The notes beneath the pieces were generated by a model. That model ran no database searches, was not told the origin of the DNA, and saw only the letters and a program-made list of their open reading frames with translations. 64,000 nucleotides of DNA from Desulfosarcina ovata subsp. ovata (lineage in GTDB: Bacteria > Desulfobacterota > Desulfobacteria > Desulfobacterales > Desulfosarcinaceae). The stretch lies in assembly GCF_009689005.1 (NCBI RefSeq), contig NZ_AP021879.1, positions 3,782,001 to 3,846,000 of the forward strand, given 5' to 3'. The translations under genes and the position numbers were made by a program. Positions 1-7,413 of this stretch are shown piece after piece; the stretch's first letter is position 1; each line of letters starts with the position of its first letter.

Positions 1-555
1 GACCACCAGGGCCGGGTAATTTATACCAATGTGGCCTACCACCGGCTGATGAATCCCCGGCAGCCGGTGCCGGCCTCAGCGGAATCCGGTGACGCCGCCC
101 CTTTCTTCGATAGGGAAATCAAAACGGTCCTCGACACCGGCCTGCCATGGCAGGGCAAAGTTGAAATGACCGATGCCACCGGTCACCCCTTCACGGCCTG
201 GAAACGGGTGGAGACGGTGCCGTATACCATTGGCGGCCTGAACTATGGGGTCGCCCTGCTGCACGATATGACTCCCCAGCTGGAGTTGGAAGCCAACCAG
301 GAAAAATTTCGCAACCTGGTCGAACGGACCAGCGACTGGATCTGGGAAGTGGAAAAACTGAAAAATGCCCTTGCCAGGGTCAAGCATCTCAGCGGTATGC
401 TGCCCATCTGCGCCGCGTGCAAAAGAATCCGTGACGACAATGGGTACTGGACCGAGATTGAAGCCTACATCGAGACCCATTCCGATGCCGAGTTCAGCCA
501 CGGCATCTGCCCCGATTGCGCACGGAAACTCTATCCGGAACTCTATCCGGAATAA
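1..555 (+). CDS. PAS-domain signalling protein, C-terminal part (runs in from the left edge)
   Basis: The frame is open from base 1, so only the C-terminal part of a PAS signalling protein is present. The first ~95 residues read as the end of a PAS domain. A second PAS domain then opens with the usual NLVERTSDWIWEV but breaks off after a few residues and passes straight into a tail (LSGMLPICAACKRIRDDNGYW) that carries two CxxC pairs about 29 residues apart. This tail is known at the C-terminus of many PAS and response-regulator proteins of Desulfobacterota; the CxxC pairs could bind metal (inference). No kinase or output domain is visible. The abrupt PAS-to-tail junction suggests an internal deletion that stayed in frame. 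A GTG at 31 could start a short product but lies inside the PAS fold, so I do not favour it. Confidence 0.75.
   Translation, partial: DHQGRVIYTNVAYHRLMNPRQPVPASAESGDAAPFFDREIKTVLDTGLPWQGKVEMTDATGHPFTAWKRVETVPYTIGGLNYGVALLHDMTPQLELEANQEKFRNLVERTSDWIWEVEKLKNALARVKHLSGMLPICAACKRIRDDNGYWTEIEAYIETHSDAEFSHGICPDCARKLYPELYPE
529..552 (+). repeat. 12-bp perfect tandem duplication at the 3' end of the PAS gene
   Basis: CTCTATCCGGAA occurs twice back to back just before the TAA stop, so the protein ends in LYPELYPE. It is a small in-frame slippage or duplication product. Confidence 0.85.
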
Positions 556-629
556 GGCTGGCGATTTCTGGCAAAGATCGGTCGGTCGGGTTGCAGGGTG
601 ACCGCATTTGGATTGATTTTTGTTTTTTC

Positions 630-644
630 GCGGGCATGGCCCGC
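630..644. repeat. REP-like short palindrome
   Basis: GCGGGC, loop ATG, GCCCGC, followed by TCCTAC. The layout resembles the short REP palindromes (GC stem next to a conserved GGAGC/GCTCC edge) scattered in many proteobacterial genomes. There is no T tract on the proper side, so it is not called a terminator. A second hairpin, GGGTCGC-GTT-GCGACCC, lies at 746-762 just beyond the stop of the minus-strand kinase. Confidence 0.4.
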
Positions 645-781
645 TCCTACGCGTACCAATCGTTTGGTTCTACACCGTTTTCTGTAAGAGCTGGCCATGC
701 CTGCGACCAAATTTTTCTAATCCGGGCTCTAAATGCGGTTACCCTGGGTCGCGTTGCGACCCGCGCGCCGCAAACCACCGG

Positions 782-2935
782 CTACCCACCCGGGTGGACC
801 GGCAAATCGATGGTAAAAGTTGTGCCTTGACCCGGTACGCTTTCACAGGTGATGGTACCATTCAGTGACTGGATAATACGATGAGCGACCGAAAGCCCCA
901 GCCCGGCATGATCACCGCTTTTGGTGGTTACATAGGGGTCGAACGGCTTTTCCCGGATCGCCTCCGGGATCCCCGGGCCGTTATCGCTGACAACAATTTC
1001 CACATGGCCGCCGGCAACATCGCCGAACCGTGATGATTTCCCACCCAGTGGAAGCGCCAGATGGCGGGCGCGGATCGCTATCCGGCCGCCGCTTGCCGGC
1101 ATGGCTTCGGCGGCATTTTTGATGAGATTCAGGAAAACCTGCTTGAGTCCGTCCGAGTCAGCTTCAATGACCGGCAGATTCGGTTCGATATCGGTGGCAA
1201 AACGGATATCCGAGTCCCCTAAGGTCTCCCCGATCAGTTTGAGCATGTCCGCCAGCAGACGCTCGACATCGACCCGCGCCGTTACCGGCGCGTCGGTTTT
1301 GGAAAAAGCGGTCAATTTGTTAAGCAGACGTCCAACCCGGGAGATTTCCTCGCCGATAATCCGGATCTCCTCGTGGTCGATACCGGTATCGGCCATTTTC
1401 ATGTCCATCACTTTCAGATAATTTTTAATAACACCCAGCGGGTTGTTGATTTCGTGGACCACCCGTCTGGCCAGATCGGTTGTGGCGTCCATTCGCGAAG
1501 CATGAATCCTCGGCAATGTCTGTTTTCGGAGCTGATCCAGCCGCAAGGCCAAAGCCCCCTTATGGGCCAGCAGGTGCAGCAACTTGTGGTTCTCCGTAAG
1601 ATGCCGCATCCCGTCCCCGTCAAGGCCCAGCGCCAGGATCCCAACCGCATCCTCCTGAGCGACCAGGGGGAAACCATATATGCCTTCTCCGCCGAGCAGT
1701 TGGATAAGTTGCTGGTCGACAATGGCCGGTGTCTTGCCGGGTTCCGGGTTGAACGTGTTCATCGGGCATCGCTTGACGAACGCGTTGACCAGCAGGCTAC
1801 CGGTCATTTTTAGGGAAATGGCCAGCATGGGCTGTTTGACATAGCGACCCGATTTTTCAGCCAGATAGCCGATCAGTGCGTTTTTCTTCTCATCCATGAG
1901 AAAAAAAAGGACCCGTTTGACATCAAACAGAATCTTAAGGCCATCGGCAACACAGCGCATGATACTGCTCTGGTCCTTAGCGGTGAGAAATCCCTCAAGG
2001 GTGCCGATGGTCAGGGAAAACTGCCGGACTTCGCCGGCCAGGCGATCCTGAGCCATCTGATCGTTCATAGTTACGTCATCCACATCCATGGCGTCGACCT
2101 CAATATCCAGCGAGACGGCAGTTTCCCGGGCTTCCTGCTCGGCGCCGGCTATCAGGGTCTGGCACTCGTGAGCCTCCCGGCTGAAAAAATGATTAACGAT
2201 GGCTGCACCGGCATTCGTGTCGACAGCCGTATCCTGGCAAAGCAGATTGGCCACATAAACGACCTGAACCATGGTCAGGGCCTGGGCAATCTGCTCCGGT
2301 GGCTGGTGATGATAACGCACACAGTCGATGATAAACGGGGCCAACCGCCAGCGTTTCAGCAAAAATGCGCCCACCTCGGCGTGAGTCGCGCCCATCAGGT
2401 CTTCCTGTGCCAGCAATTGCTGGGTATCATCACCGCAAGCCTCCAGCATCACCTCATAAGGCGACTTGAAATTCACCCACAGCACCGCCCTGCCGATATC
2501 ATGCAGGAGGCCGGCGAGAAACGCCTCATCCGGGTTGCAAAGGCCCCAGGCCTCGGCCATATGCCGGGATAAAAAGGCACAGCGCAGCGAATGCCACCAG
2601 AATTTTTTCAGGCTGAAGACACTGCTCAACTTGGGTTTGGGAAAGGCATCATAGACACAGGCACAGAAAACGATATTTTTCACGCCGCTGGTCCCGAGAA
2701 TGACCACGGCCTGGTTGATGGTCTCAACCTTTTGCGAAAGACCGAAAGCAGCCGAATTGACCAACTGCATGATCTTGCCGCTCAGGGCCGGATCCTTGCT
2801 GACGATCTGCCCGATCTTGTTCATATCCGGATTTTCCTGATTACACGCTTCGATCAGTTTCAACAGGACATGGGGAAGTGTCGGTAGGTGTTTAAAGGTT
2901 GAAATTTTCTTGAACAATGTCTGTTGCGCCGTCAT
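782..2935 (-). CDS. HDOD-GAF sensor histidine kinase
   Basis: A 717-residue cytoplasmic signalling protein with no membrane segment. Residues ~10-210 form an HDOD domain (FKHLPTLPHVLLKLIE at the start; LLHDIG in the HD-like core). Residues ~290-460 look like a GAF domain. The C-terminal third is a histidine kinase: H-box in VVHEINNPLG, N-box NLIKNAAEAMP, G1 box DNGPGIPE and G2 box GLGLSVAHRI. HDOD plus kinase proteins are common in deltaproteobacteria and are thought to link cell state to phosphorelay signalling; the signal is unknown. No response regulator lies next to it, so it is an orphan kinase. A GGAAGG sequence sits about nine bases upstream of the ATG. Confidence 0.88.
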   Translation of the reverse strand: MTAQQTLFKKISTFKHLPTLPHVLLKLIEACNQENPDMNKIGQIVSKDPALSGKIMQLVNSAAFGLSQKVETINQAVVILGTSGVKNIVFCACVYDAFPKPKLSSVFSLKKFWWHSLRCAFLSRHMAEAWGLCNPDEAFLAGLLHDIGRAVLWVNFKSPYEVMLEACGDDTQQLLAQEDLMGATHAEVGAFLLKRWRLAPFIIDCVRYHHQPPEQIAQALTMVQVVYVANLLCQDTAVDTNAGAAIVNHFFSREAHECQTLIAGAEQEARETAVSLDIEVDAMDVDDVTMNDQMAQDRLAGEVRQFSLTIGTLEGFLTAKDQSSIMRCVADGLKILFDVKRVLFFLMDEKKNALIGYLAEKSGRYVKQPMLAISLKMTGSLLVNAFVKRCPMNTFNPEPGKTPAIVDQQLIQLLGGEGIYGFPLVAQEDAVGILALGLDGDGMRHLTENHKLLHLLAHKGALALRLDQLRKQTLPRIHASRMDATTDLARRVVHEINNPLGVIKNYLKVMDMKMADTGIDHEEIRIIGEEISRVGRLLNKLTAFSKTDAPVTARVDVERLLADMLKLIGETLGDSDIRFATDIEPNLPVIEADSDGLKQVFLNLIKNAAEAMPASGGRIAIRARHLALPLGGKSSRFGDVAGGHVEIVVSDNGPGIPEAIREKPFDPYVTTKSGDHAGLGLSVAHRIIQSLNGTITCESVPGQGTTFTIDLPVHPGG

Positions 2936-3103
2936 TCCTCTTTACCTTCCAGTTCAACCCAAAAGCGGCTGCGTTGGTCACACGGGGGTGTATCGATGTT
3001 TTCATCAGAAGCCGATCGCTGGTTATCACGGTTATACATCGACATGAAATCTCAAAACTTTATGGTGGGATGCCCGAAGGCCGGAAGGAGGGAGGCGCAC
3101 GCT

Positions 3104-4213
3104 TCAGTTGAGCTGATAAACCCGGAAGGGAAATGCGCTACGCAGCGCCGTTACCTCATTTTCATTATCGAGGCGTTGGCTGTCGTAAAGGGTTTTGCGG
3201 GCCAGGAGCAATGCCTGAGCGGGCCGGTCGCCGTTTTTCAGGGCACGGAAAAAACGGATCATGGTCTGGGCGGACACCGAACCGTTCAAACGGCTGAAGA
3301 TGGGCGCCACGTAAACACCTACCCCACTTTTGTGGAACTGCCGAATGAAATTGAGATTAATGCCGTACAAATTGCAGTCCAAGTAAACCAGCTTCGGCGC
3401 AAGCGCCGACAGCGTATTCGGTTTCAGCACCAGGTGTTTCAACTGAAGACCATCGATGCCCCCATCAGCACTGACCAGGATGAAATCTACGGGTTGAAGC
3501 GCCACCATCGTTTCCGGACGAACCGTGTCGGCGTCCAGGCGCAACGATTCGGGAAAGCAGCCATAGACTGTGTCGATCCCCTTTTGGGGATCCGTTTCCG
3601 CATTGGCCACGACCAGCCCCCGCCAGCCAATGGATGCCTTGACGGAGGTCGGTGACGGTTCGGTCAACGCATAAAAAACCGGCTTCTTGAGAAAAAGCGG
3701 TACCCCGTCCACATGCAGGGCGTCAAATGGATAGTAGAGGCATTCTTCGTCGACCACGAATCCGACCCGGCTGCTGATGGCCAACAGCGGGGCAACCGGG
3801 GTCAGAAGAAGGTTGCCGGCTGCGGCCAGCAGCGGCGTCAGGGCGTCTTGGTCTGTCGATTCATCCATGGCTCGGTCTTCTTCGGAATTCTCTTTCCAGA
3901 ATGGAATGGCCTCCCGAACACTGCGGTACTGCTGATCAAAAAAAGCGCCCACCTTGTCCAGGGTCCCGGTTTTCTCCGGCCGCCGTTCAATCCGGTCGTA
4001 GATCTGCTCCAGCTTGTCAATAAGCCCCGCCTCGGAATCAATCGTATATTCGAGGGTGTCAAATGGGGAAACCGCCCTGACCGTGATCGTATCGCCCTGT
4101 TTGGTGACAAACAGCAACAGATCCGTAGCCGTGGCAAAAGATATTGGTGACAGGAAAACAAACAGGGACGTGGCAACCAACAGGAAAAAACGGCGACAGG
4201 CAAACAAGTCCAT
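3104..4213 (-). CDS. Secreted CHAT-like protein (degenerate caspase-fold domain)
   Basis: About 369 residues. I chose the ATG at 4213 because GGAGG sits seven bases upstream and the protein then begins with a classical signal peptide (basic MDLFACRR, hydrophobic FFLLVATSLFVFL, then FATA). The C-terminal half matches the layout of CHAT peptidase-like domains: YYPFDALH resembles the first CHAT strand (PFxxL), YLDCNLYG occupies the place of the catalytic-cysteine motif, and the last ~60 residues (FFRALKNGDRPAQALLLAR) match the usual CHAT ending. In place of the expected HG histidine motif I see SADGG, so the His/Cys dyad seems incomplete and activity is doubtful. No TPR repeats precede it. Export and loss of the histidine set it apart from cytoplasmic CHAT effectors. 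Function unknown; the CHAT assignment is moderate and should be tested with profile searches. Confidence 0.6.
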   Translation of the reverse strand: MDLFACRRFFLLVATSLFVFLSPISFATATDLLLFVTKQGDTITVRAVSPFDTLEYTIDSEAGLIDKLEQIYDRIERRPEKTGTLDKVGAFFDQQYRSVREAIPFWKENSEEDRAMDESTDQDALTPLLAAAGNLLLTPVAPLLAISSRVGFVVDEECLYYPFDALHVDGVPLFLKKPVFYALTEPSPTSVKASIGWRGLVVANAETDPQKGIDTVYGCFPESLRLDADTVRPETMVALQPVDFILVSADGGIDGLQLKHLVLKPNTLSALAPKLVYLDCNLYGINLNFIRQFHKSGVGVYVAPIFSRLNGSVSAQTMIRFFRALKNGDRPAQALLLARKTLYDSQRLDNENEVTALRSAFPFRVYQLN

Positions 4214-4602
4214 GGGGCAACCTCCGTCGATACTGGGCAGAACAGCTATTCCCCCATCGGTCCGCAGGGCCAAACGACAGATGCAGCCTTTTAAACCAGG
4301 ACCCGTATGGGGGCGGTGTCAGGAGCCAAGGTCTTGCAAAAAAAAACATCGGGTAGTTGACCAAAGCAAAGCATCATATTCACTGGTAATGAAATCATCC
4401 AATAAAATAAGAACCGGTGTTGGCGCAAGCCCTATTTCGTGGGCATCCATAAACACCCAATTGGCCGATTTCCGGACAGACACGATTTATTCCCCTGCGC
4501 GTCGACTTTGCGTTTCAAACCGGTGTCGAACTTTTTCCATACAACAACGCCGGGGCGGCGTTCAACCACGCCCCGGCGTTAAATGGTTTATACGAATGAC
4601 CG
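4214..4602. other. Intergenic stretch between CHAT-like gene and acyl-CoA synthetase
   Basis: Contains the strong hairpin at 4546-4580 listed separately and the GGAGG ribosome site of the CHAT-like gene at its left end. I see no convincing gene in the rest. Confidence 0.5.
4546..4580 (-). terminator. Strong GC hairpin behind the acyl-CoA synthetase gene
   Basis: Perfect 12-bp stem, AACGCCGGGGCG with CGCCCCGGCGTT, starting 23 bases past the stop codon. No T tract follows on the minus strand, so intrinsic termination is uncertain. It may end or protect the 3' end of the permease-synthetase transcript. Confidence 0.5.
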
Positions 4603-6510
4603 CTATGCGATTCTTGAACTGGCGTAACCGATCCCTTTGAGGGCCTCTTCCATTTCACCCAGCGTGGTCGGATCGTCGATGGTGGCGGGCACCCCATATT
4701 CCTTGTTATCGGCAATCTTCTGGATCGTACCCCGCAGGATCTTGCCGGAACGGGTCTTGGGCAGCCGCTTGACCACTGTGGCAGTCTTGAAGGCGGCCAC
4801 CGGCCCGATGCGGTCACGCACCATCTGAACCACCTCCTTGATGATCCCGTCATTGGAGCGTTGGACACCGGCATTGAGTACCAGAAAGCCGATGGGAATC
4901 TGGCCCTTGAGTTTATCTTCTACCCCCAGCACCGCGCATTCGGCCACATCCGGATGGTCCGCCAGGACCTCTTCCATGGCGCCGGTGGAGAGGCGATGCC
5001 CGGCCACGTTGATGATGTCGTCGGTCCGTGCCATGATGTAGGCATAGCCTTCTTCGTCGATATAGCCGGCATCGGCGGTCTTGTAGTATCCTGGAAACTC
5101 GTCGAGGTACGATTCGATAAAACGGTCGTCGTTCTGCCACAGGGTAGGCAGGGTCCCCGGCGGCAGGGGCAGCTTCACTACCAGGGCACCGATCTCACCG
5201 GGAGCCACTGGCTTGCAATTGGCATCGACCACCTGCAGATCCCAGCCGGGAACGGCCTTGGTCGGAGAGCCGTATTTTACCGGATAGTGGTGCAACCCCA
5301 TGCAGTTGGCCGCGATGGCCCAGCCGGTTTCCGTCTGCCACCAGTGATCGATGACCGGAACCTTGAGGTTCCTTTCCGACCACTGGATCGTATCCGGATC
5401 GGAGCGCTCCCCGGCCAGGAAAAGGATCTTGAAGTTGGACAGGTCATAGTTTTTCATCAGTTCGGCGTTGGGATCCTCGCGCTTGATGGCCCGGAACGCC
5501 GTGGGTGCCGTGAACTGGGATTTGACCTTGTGCTGGGAGATAATGCGCCAGAAGACGCCGGCATCGGGGGTGCCCACCGGCTTGCCCTCGAAAAGAATGG
5601 TCGTGGCCCCTTTGAACAGCGGCGCGTAGACGATGTAGGAGTGGCCGACCACCCAACCCACATCGGAGGCGGCCCAGAAGACATCGCCGGCATCGATGTC
5701 GTAAATGGCCTTCATGGTCCATTTCAGGGCCACCAGGTGGCCGCCGTTGTCGCGAACCACGCCCTTGGGCTGGCCGGTGGTGCCCGAGGTGTAGAGGATA
5801 TACAGCGGATCGGTGGCTGCCACCGGCACACATTCCGCCGGTGTCGCCGAGGCCATGGCGTCGGCCCAGTCCACATCCCGCCCGGCAATCAACTCGGCCG
5901 TGGTCATGGGGCGCTGATAGACAATACACGATTCGGGCTTGAAATCGGCAATTTCGATCGCTTTGTCCAGCAGCGGTTTGTAGGCAATCACTTTTTTGCC
6001 TTCAATACCGCAGGAGGCCGAGACAATGACCTTGGGTTTGGCATCGTTGATCCGGGTGGCCAGCTCCTTGGCGGCAAACCCCCCGAAGACCACCGAATGG
6101 ATCGCGCCAATGCGGGCGCAGGCCAGCATGGCCATGGCGGCCTCGGGAATCATGGGCATGTAGACGATGACCCGGTCCCCCTTGCCGACACCCTGGCTGG
6201 CCAGCACATCGGCAAATTTGGCAACTTCGTCGCGCAGTTCCCGGTAGGTATAGGTTTTGACGGTATCGGTGACCGGGCTGTCGTAAATCATGGCCGGCTG
6301 GTCACCACGGCCGTTTTCCACATGCAGGTCCAGGGCGTTGTAGCAGGTATTCAGTTCACCACCGGCAAACCAGCGGTAAAACGGTTTGTTGCTGTCGTCC
6401 AGCACTTTGTCCCACTTCTTGTACCAATGGCAATCTTCGGCAGCCTTGGCCCAGAAGGATTCCGGATCGTTGATCGATTCCGCATAGGCGGTTTCATATG
6501 GTGTGGTCAT
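4603..6510 (-). CDS. prpE: Propionyl/acetyl-CoA synthetase (AMP-forming, PrpE type)
   Basis: A 635-residue AMP-forming short-chain acyl-CoA synthetase, full length for the family, acting in the cytoplasm. Visible motifs are the ATP-binding loop YTSGTTGQPKGVV (~ residues 241-253), the A5 motif HWWQTETGW, the hinge region TADAGYIDEEGYAYIMARTDD and the C-terminal catalytic-lysine motif KTRSGKILR. The W-A-I after QTETG and the GWVVGHSYIVYAPL stretch resemble PrpE/ACSS3 enzymes more than classical Acs, which has QTETGG; propionate may therefore be preferred (inference). AAGGAAA precedes the ATG. It follows the acetate-type permease by 46 bases in the same direction and should share its sigma-54 promoter, so the two genes import and activate a short-chain acid. 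The lysine is the usual target of reversible acetylation in this family. Confidence 0.92.
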   Translation of the reverse strand: MTTPYETAYAESINDPESFWAKAAEDCHWYKKWDKVLDDSNKPFYRWFAGGELNTCYNALDLHVENGRGDQPAMIYDSPVTDTVKTYTYRELRDEVAKFADVLASQGVGKGDRVIVYMPMIPEAAMAMLACARIGAIHSVVFGGFAAKELATRINDAKPKVIVSASCGIEGKKVIAYKPLLDKAIEIADFKPESCIVYQRPMTTAELIAGRDVDWADAMASATPAECVPVAATDPLYILYTSGTTGQPKGVVRDNGGHLVALKWTMKAIYDIDAGDVFWAASDVGWVVGHSYIVYAPLFKGATTILFEGKPVGTPDAGVFWRIISQHKVKSQFTAPTAFRAIKREDPNAELMKNYDLSNFKILFLAGERSDPDTIQWSERNLKVPVIDHWWQTETGWAIAANCMGLHHYPVKYGSPTKAVPGWDLQVVDANCKPVAPGEIGALVVKLPLPPGTLPTLWQNDDRFIESYLDEFPGYYKTADAGYIDEEGYAYIMARTDDIINVAGHRLSTGAMEEVLADHPDVAECAVLGVEDKLKGQIPIGFLVLNAGVQRSNDGIIKEVVQMVRDRIGPVAAFKTATVVKRLPKTRSGKILRGTIQKIADNKEYGVPATIDDPTTLGEMEEALKGIGYASSRIA

Positions 6511-6556
6511 AAATGTTTCCTTTCACTATCTTAAACACGGATGGATCGATGGATGA

Positions 6557-7162
6557 TCAGGCCGACTCTTCGGCCAGGCTGCCGACCGGTTCGGGAGCGG
6601 TGTCGATCCACGGCTTGCCCAGCGGCAGCATCGGCTTGCCGAAAACCTGGGCGTAAATGGCCGCGGCCATCATGTACCAGGCGTTCAGAGCACACAGAAT
6701 CAACACCACGGCCGTCGGTTTGGTCAGTCCCGGAAAGCCGAAGTGAGCCAGGTCGAGGCCGATAAACCCGATCAGCAGCAAGGTGAAAGTGGACGCCATG
6801 GCGCCATGGATGCGCATGGCACCGACCCACATGATGGCGGTGTAGAGGGTCCAGACGATCAGGAAGAAGCCCACATCCGTATGACTGAGAGTATAGATTT
6901 TATAGTGATTCAACATCCAGATAATGCCCAGCGCAATCCAGAACGATCCGTAGGAAACAAAGGCGCTGTAACCAAAGTTATTTCCGCATTTGAACTCCTG
7001 GAACCCGGCAATCAGCTGTGCTCCACCGCCAAAGGCGATCGCAAGGGCCAGAACCGGACCGATACCACACCATCCCAGGTTGTGGAATTGAAGAATCAGC
7101 GTGGTTAAACCGAACCCTGCCAGACCGACAACTGCTGGATTTCCTTGACCTTCTGCTGCCAT
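6557..7162 (-). CDS. satP: Acetate uptake permease (SatP / GPR1-FUN34-YaaH family)
   Basis: A 201-residue inner-membrane protein with six hydrophobic segments and the family signature at its start (NPAVVGLAGFGLTT, residues ~8-21). The family carries acetate and related monocarboxylates across the cytoplasmic membrane, probably as hexameric channels coupled to protons. GGAGG lies five bases upstream of the ATG. It is the first gene behind the sigma-54 promoter at 7211-7227 and is followed by the PrpE-like synthetase, giving import plus CoA activation. Substrate range (acetate, propionate, succinate) cannot be read from sequence. Confidence 0.9.
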   Translation of the reverse strand: MAAEGQGNPAVVGLAGFGLTTLILQFHNLGWCGIGPVLALAIAFGGGAQLIAGFQEFKCGNNFGYSAFVSYGSFWIALGIIWMLNHYKIYTLSHTDVGFFLIVWTLYTAIMWVGAMRIHGAMASTFTLLLIGFIGLDLAHFGFPGLTKPTAVVLILCALNAWYMMAAAIYAQVFGKPMLPLGKPWIDTAPEPVGSLAEESA

Positions 7163-7210
7163 TGAGACCTCCTTGATGAGTGGGGGGTGGGTAGAATTGG
7201 CAAACTATAC

Positions 7211-7227
7211 AGCAAGCAATGTGCCAC
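7211..7227 (-). promoter_or_regulatory. Sigma-54 (-24/-12) promoter of the permease-synthetase operon
   Basis: On the minus strand the sequence reads GTGGCACATTGCTTGCT. It has TGGCAC at -24 and TTGCT at -12, with exactly ten bases between the invariant GG and GC, matching the RpoN consensus. Transcription should begin near 7200, about 38 bases before the permease ATG. The neighbouring gene encodes a sigma-54 activator. Confidence 0.88.
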
Positions 7228-7314
7228 CCATCAAAAAATAAAATATCGACTTACAAAGCAACCGCTTACAACAAATGATAGCAGTTTTGTTAATGAATAT
7301 AATTCGCCAAAATC

Positions 7315-7334
7315 TTGGGACAAAAATGACCCAA
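7315..7334. promoter_or_regulatory. Candidate upstream activator site 1
   Basis: Imperfect dyad TTGGGACA...TGACCCAA, centred about 125 bases upstream of the predicted start of transcription, the usual distance for an enhancer-binding protein. It shares TGGGACA with site 2. It is the likely target of the Fis-type HTH of the adjacent activator (inference). Confidence 0.5.
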
Positions 7335-7395
7335 ACGACCATTAAGAAGACTCAATTATATGAATTAACACTGAATAAATGGATCGGGAAAAAGA

Positions 7396-7412
7396 TGTCC
7401 CAATTGGGGACA
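7396..7412. promoter_or_regulatory. Candidate upstream activator site 2
   Basis: Dyad TGTCCC-AATTG-GGGACA with perfect six-base half sites, directly behind the stop codon of the sigma-54 activator and about 200 bases upstream of the operon start. It shares the GGGACA half site with site 1. Confidence 0.5.
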
Positions 7413-7413
7413 A

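Noticed and set aside
630..644. Intrinsic terminator of the HDOD kinase gene
   Set aside because: Read on the minus strand the hairpin is followed by A-rich, not T-rich, sequence and lies about 140 bases past the stop.
4861..6534. 557-residue plus-strand open frame opposite the acyl-CoA synthetase
   Set aside because: No domain or ribosome site; the minus strand has every PrpE motif.
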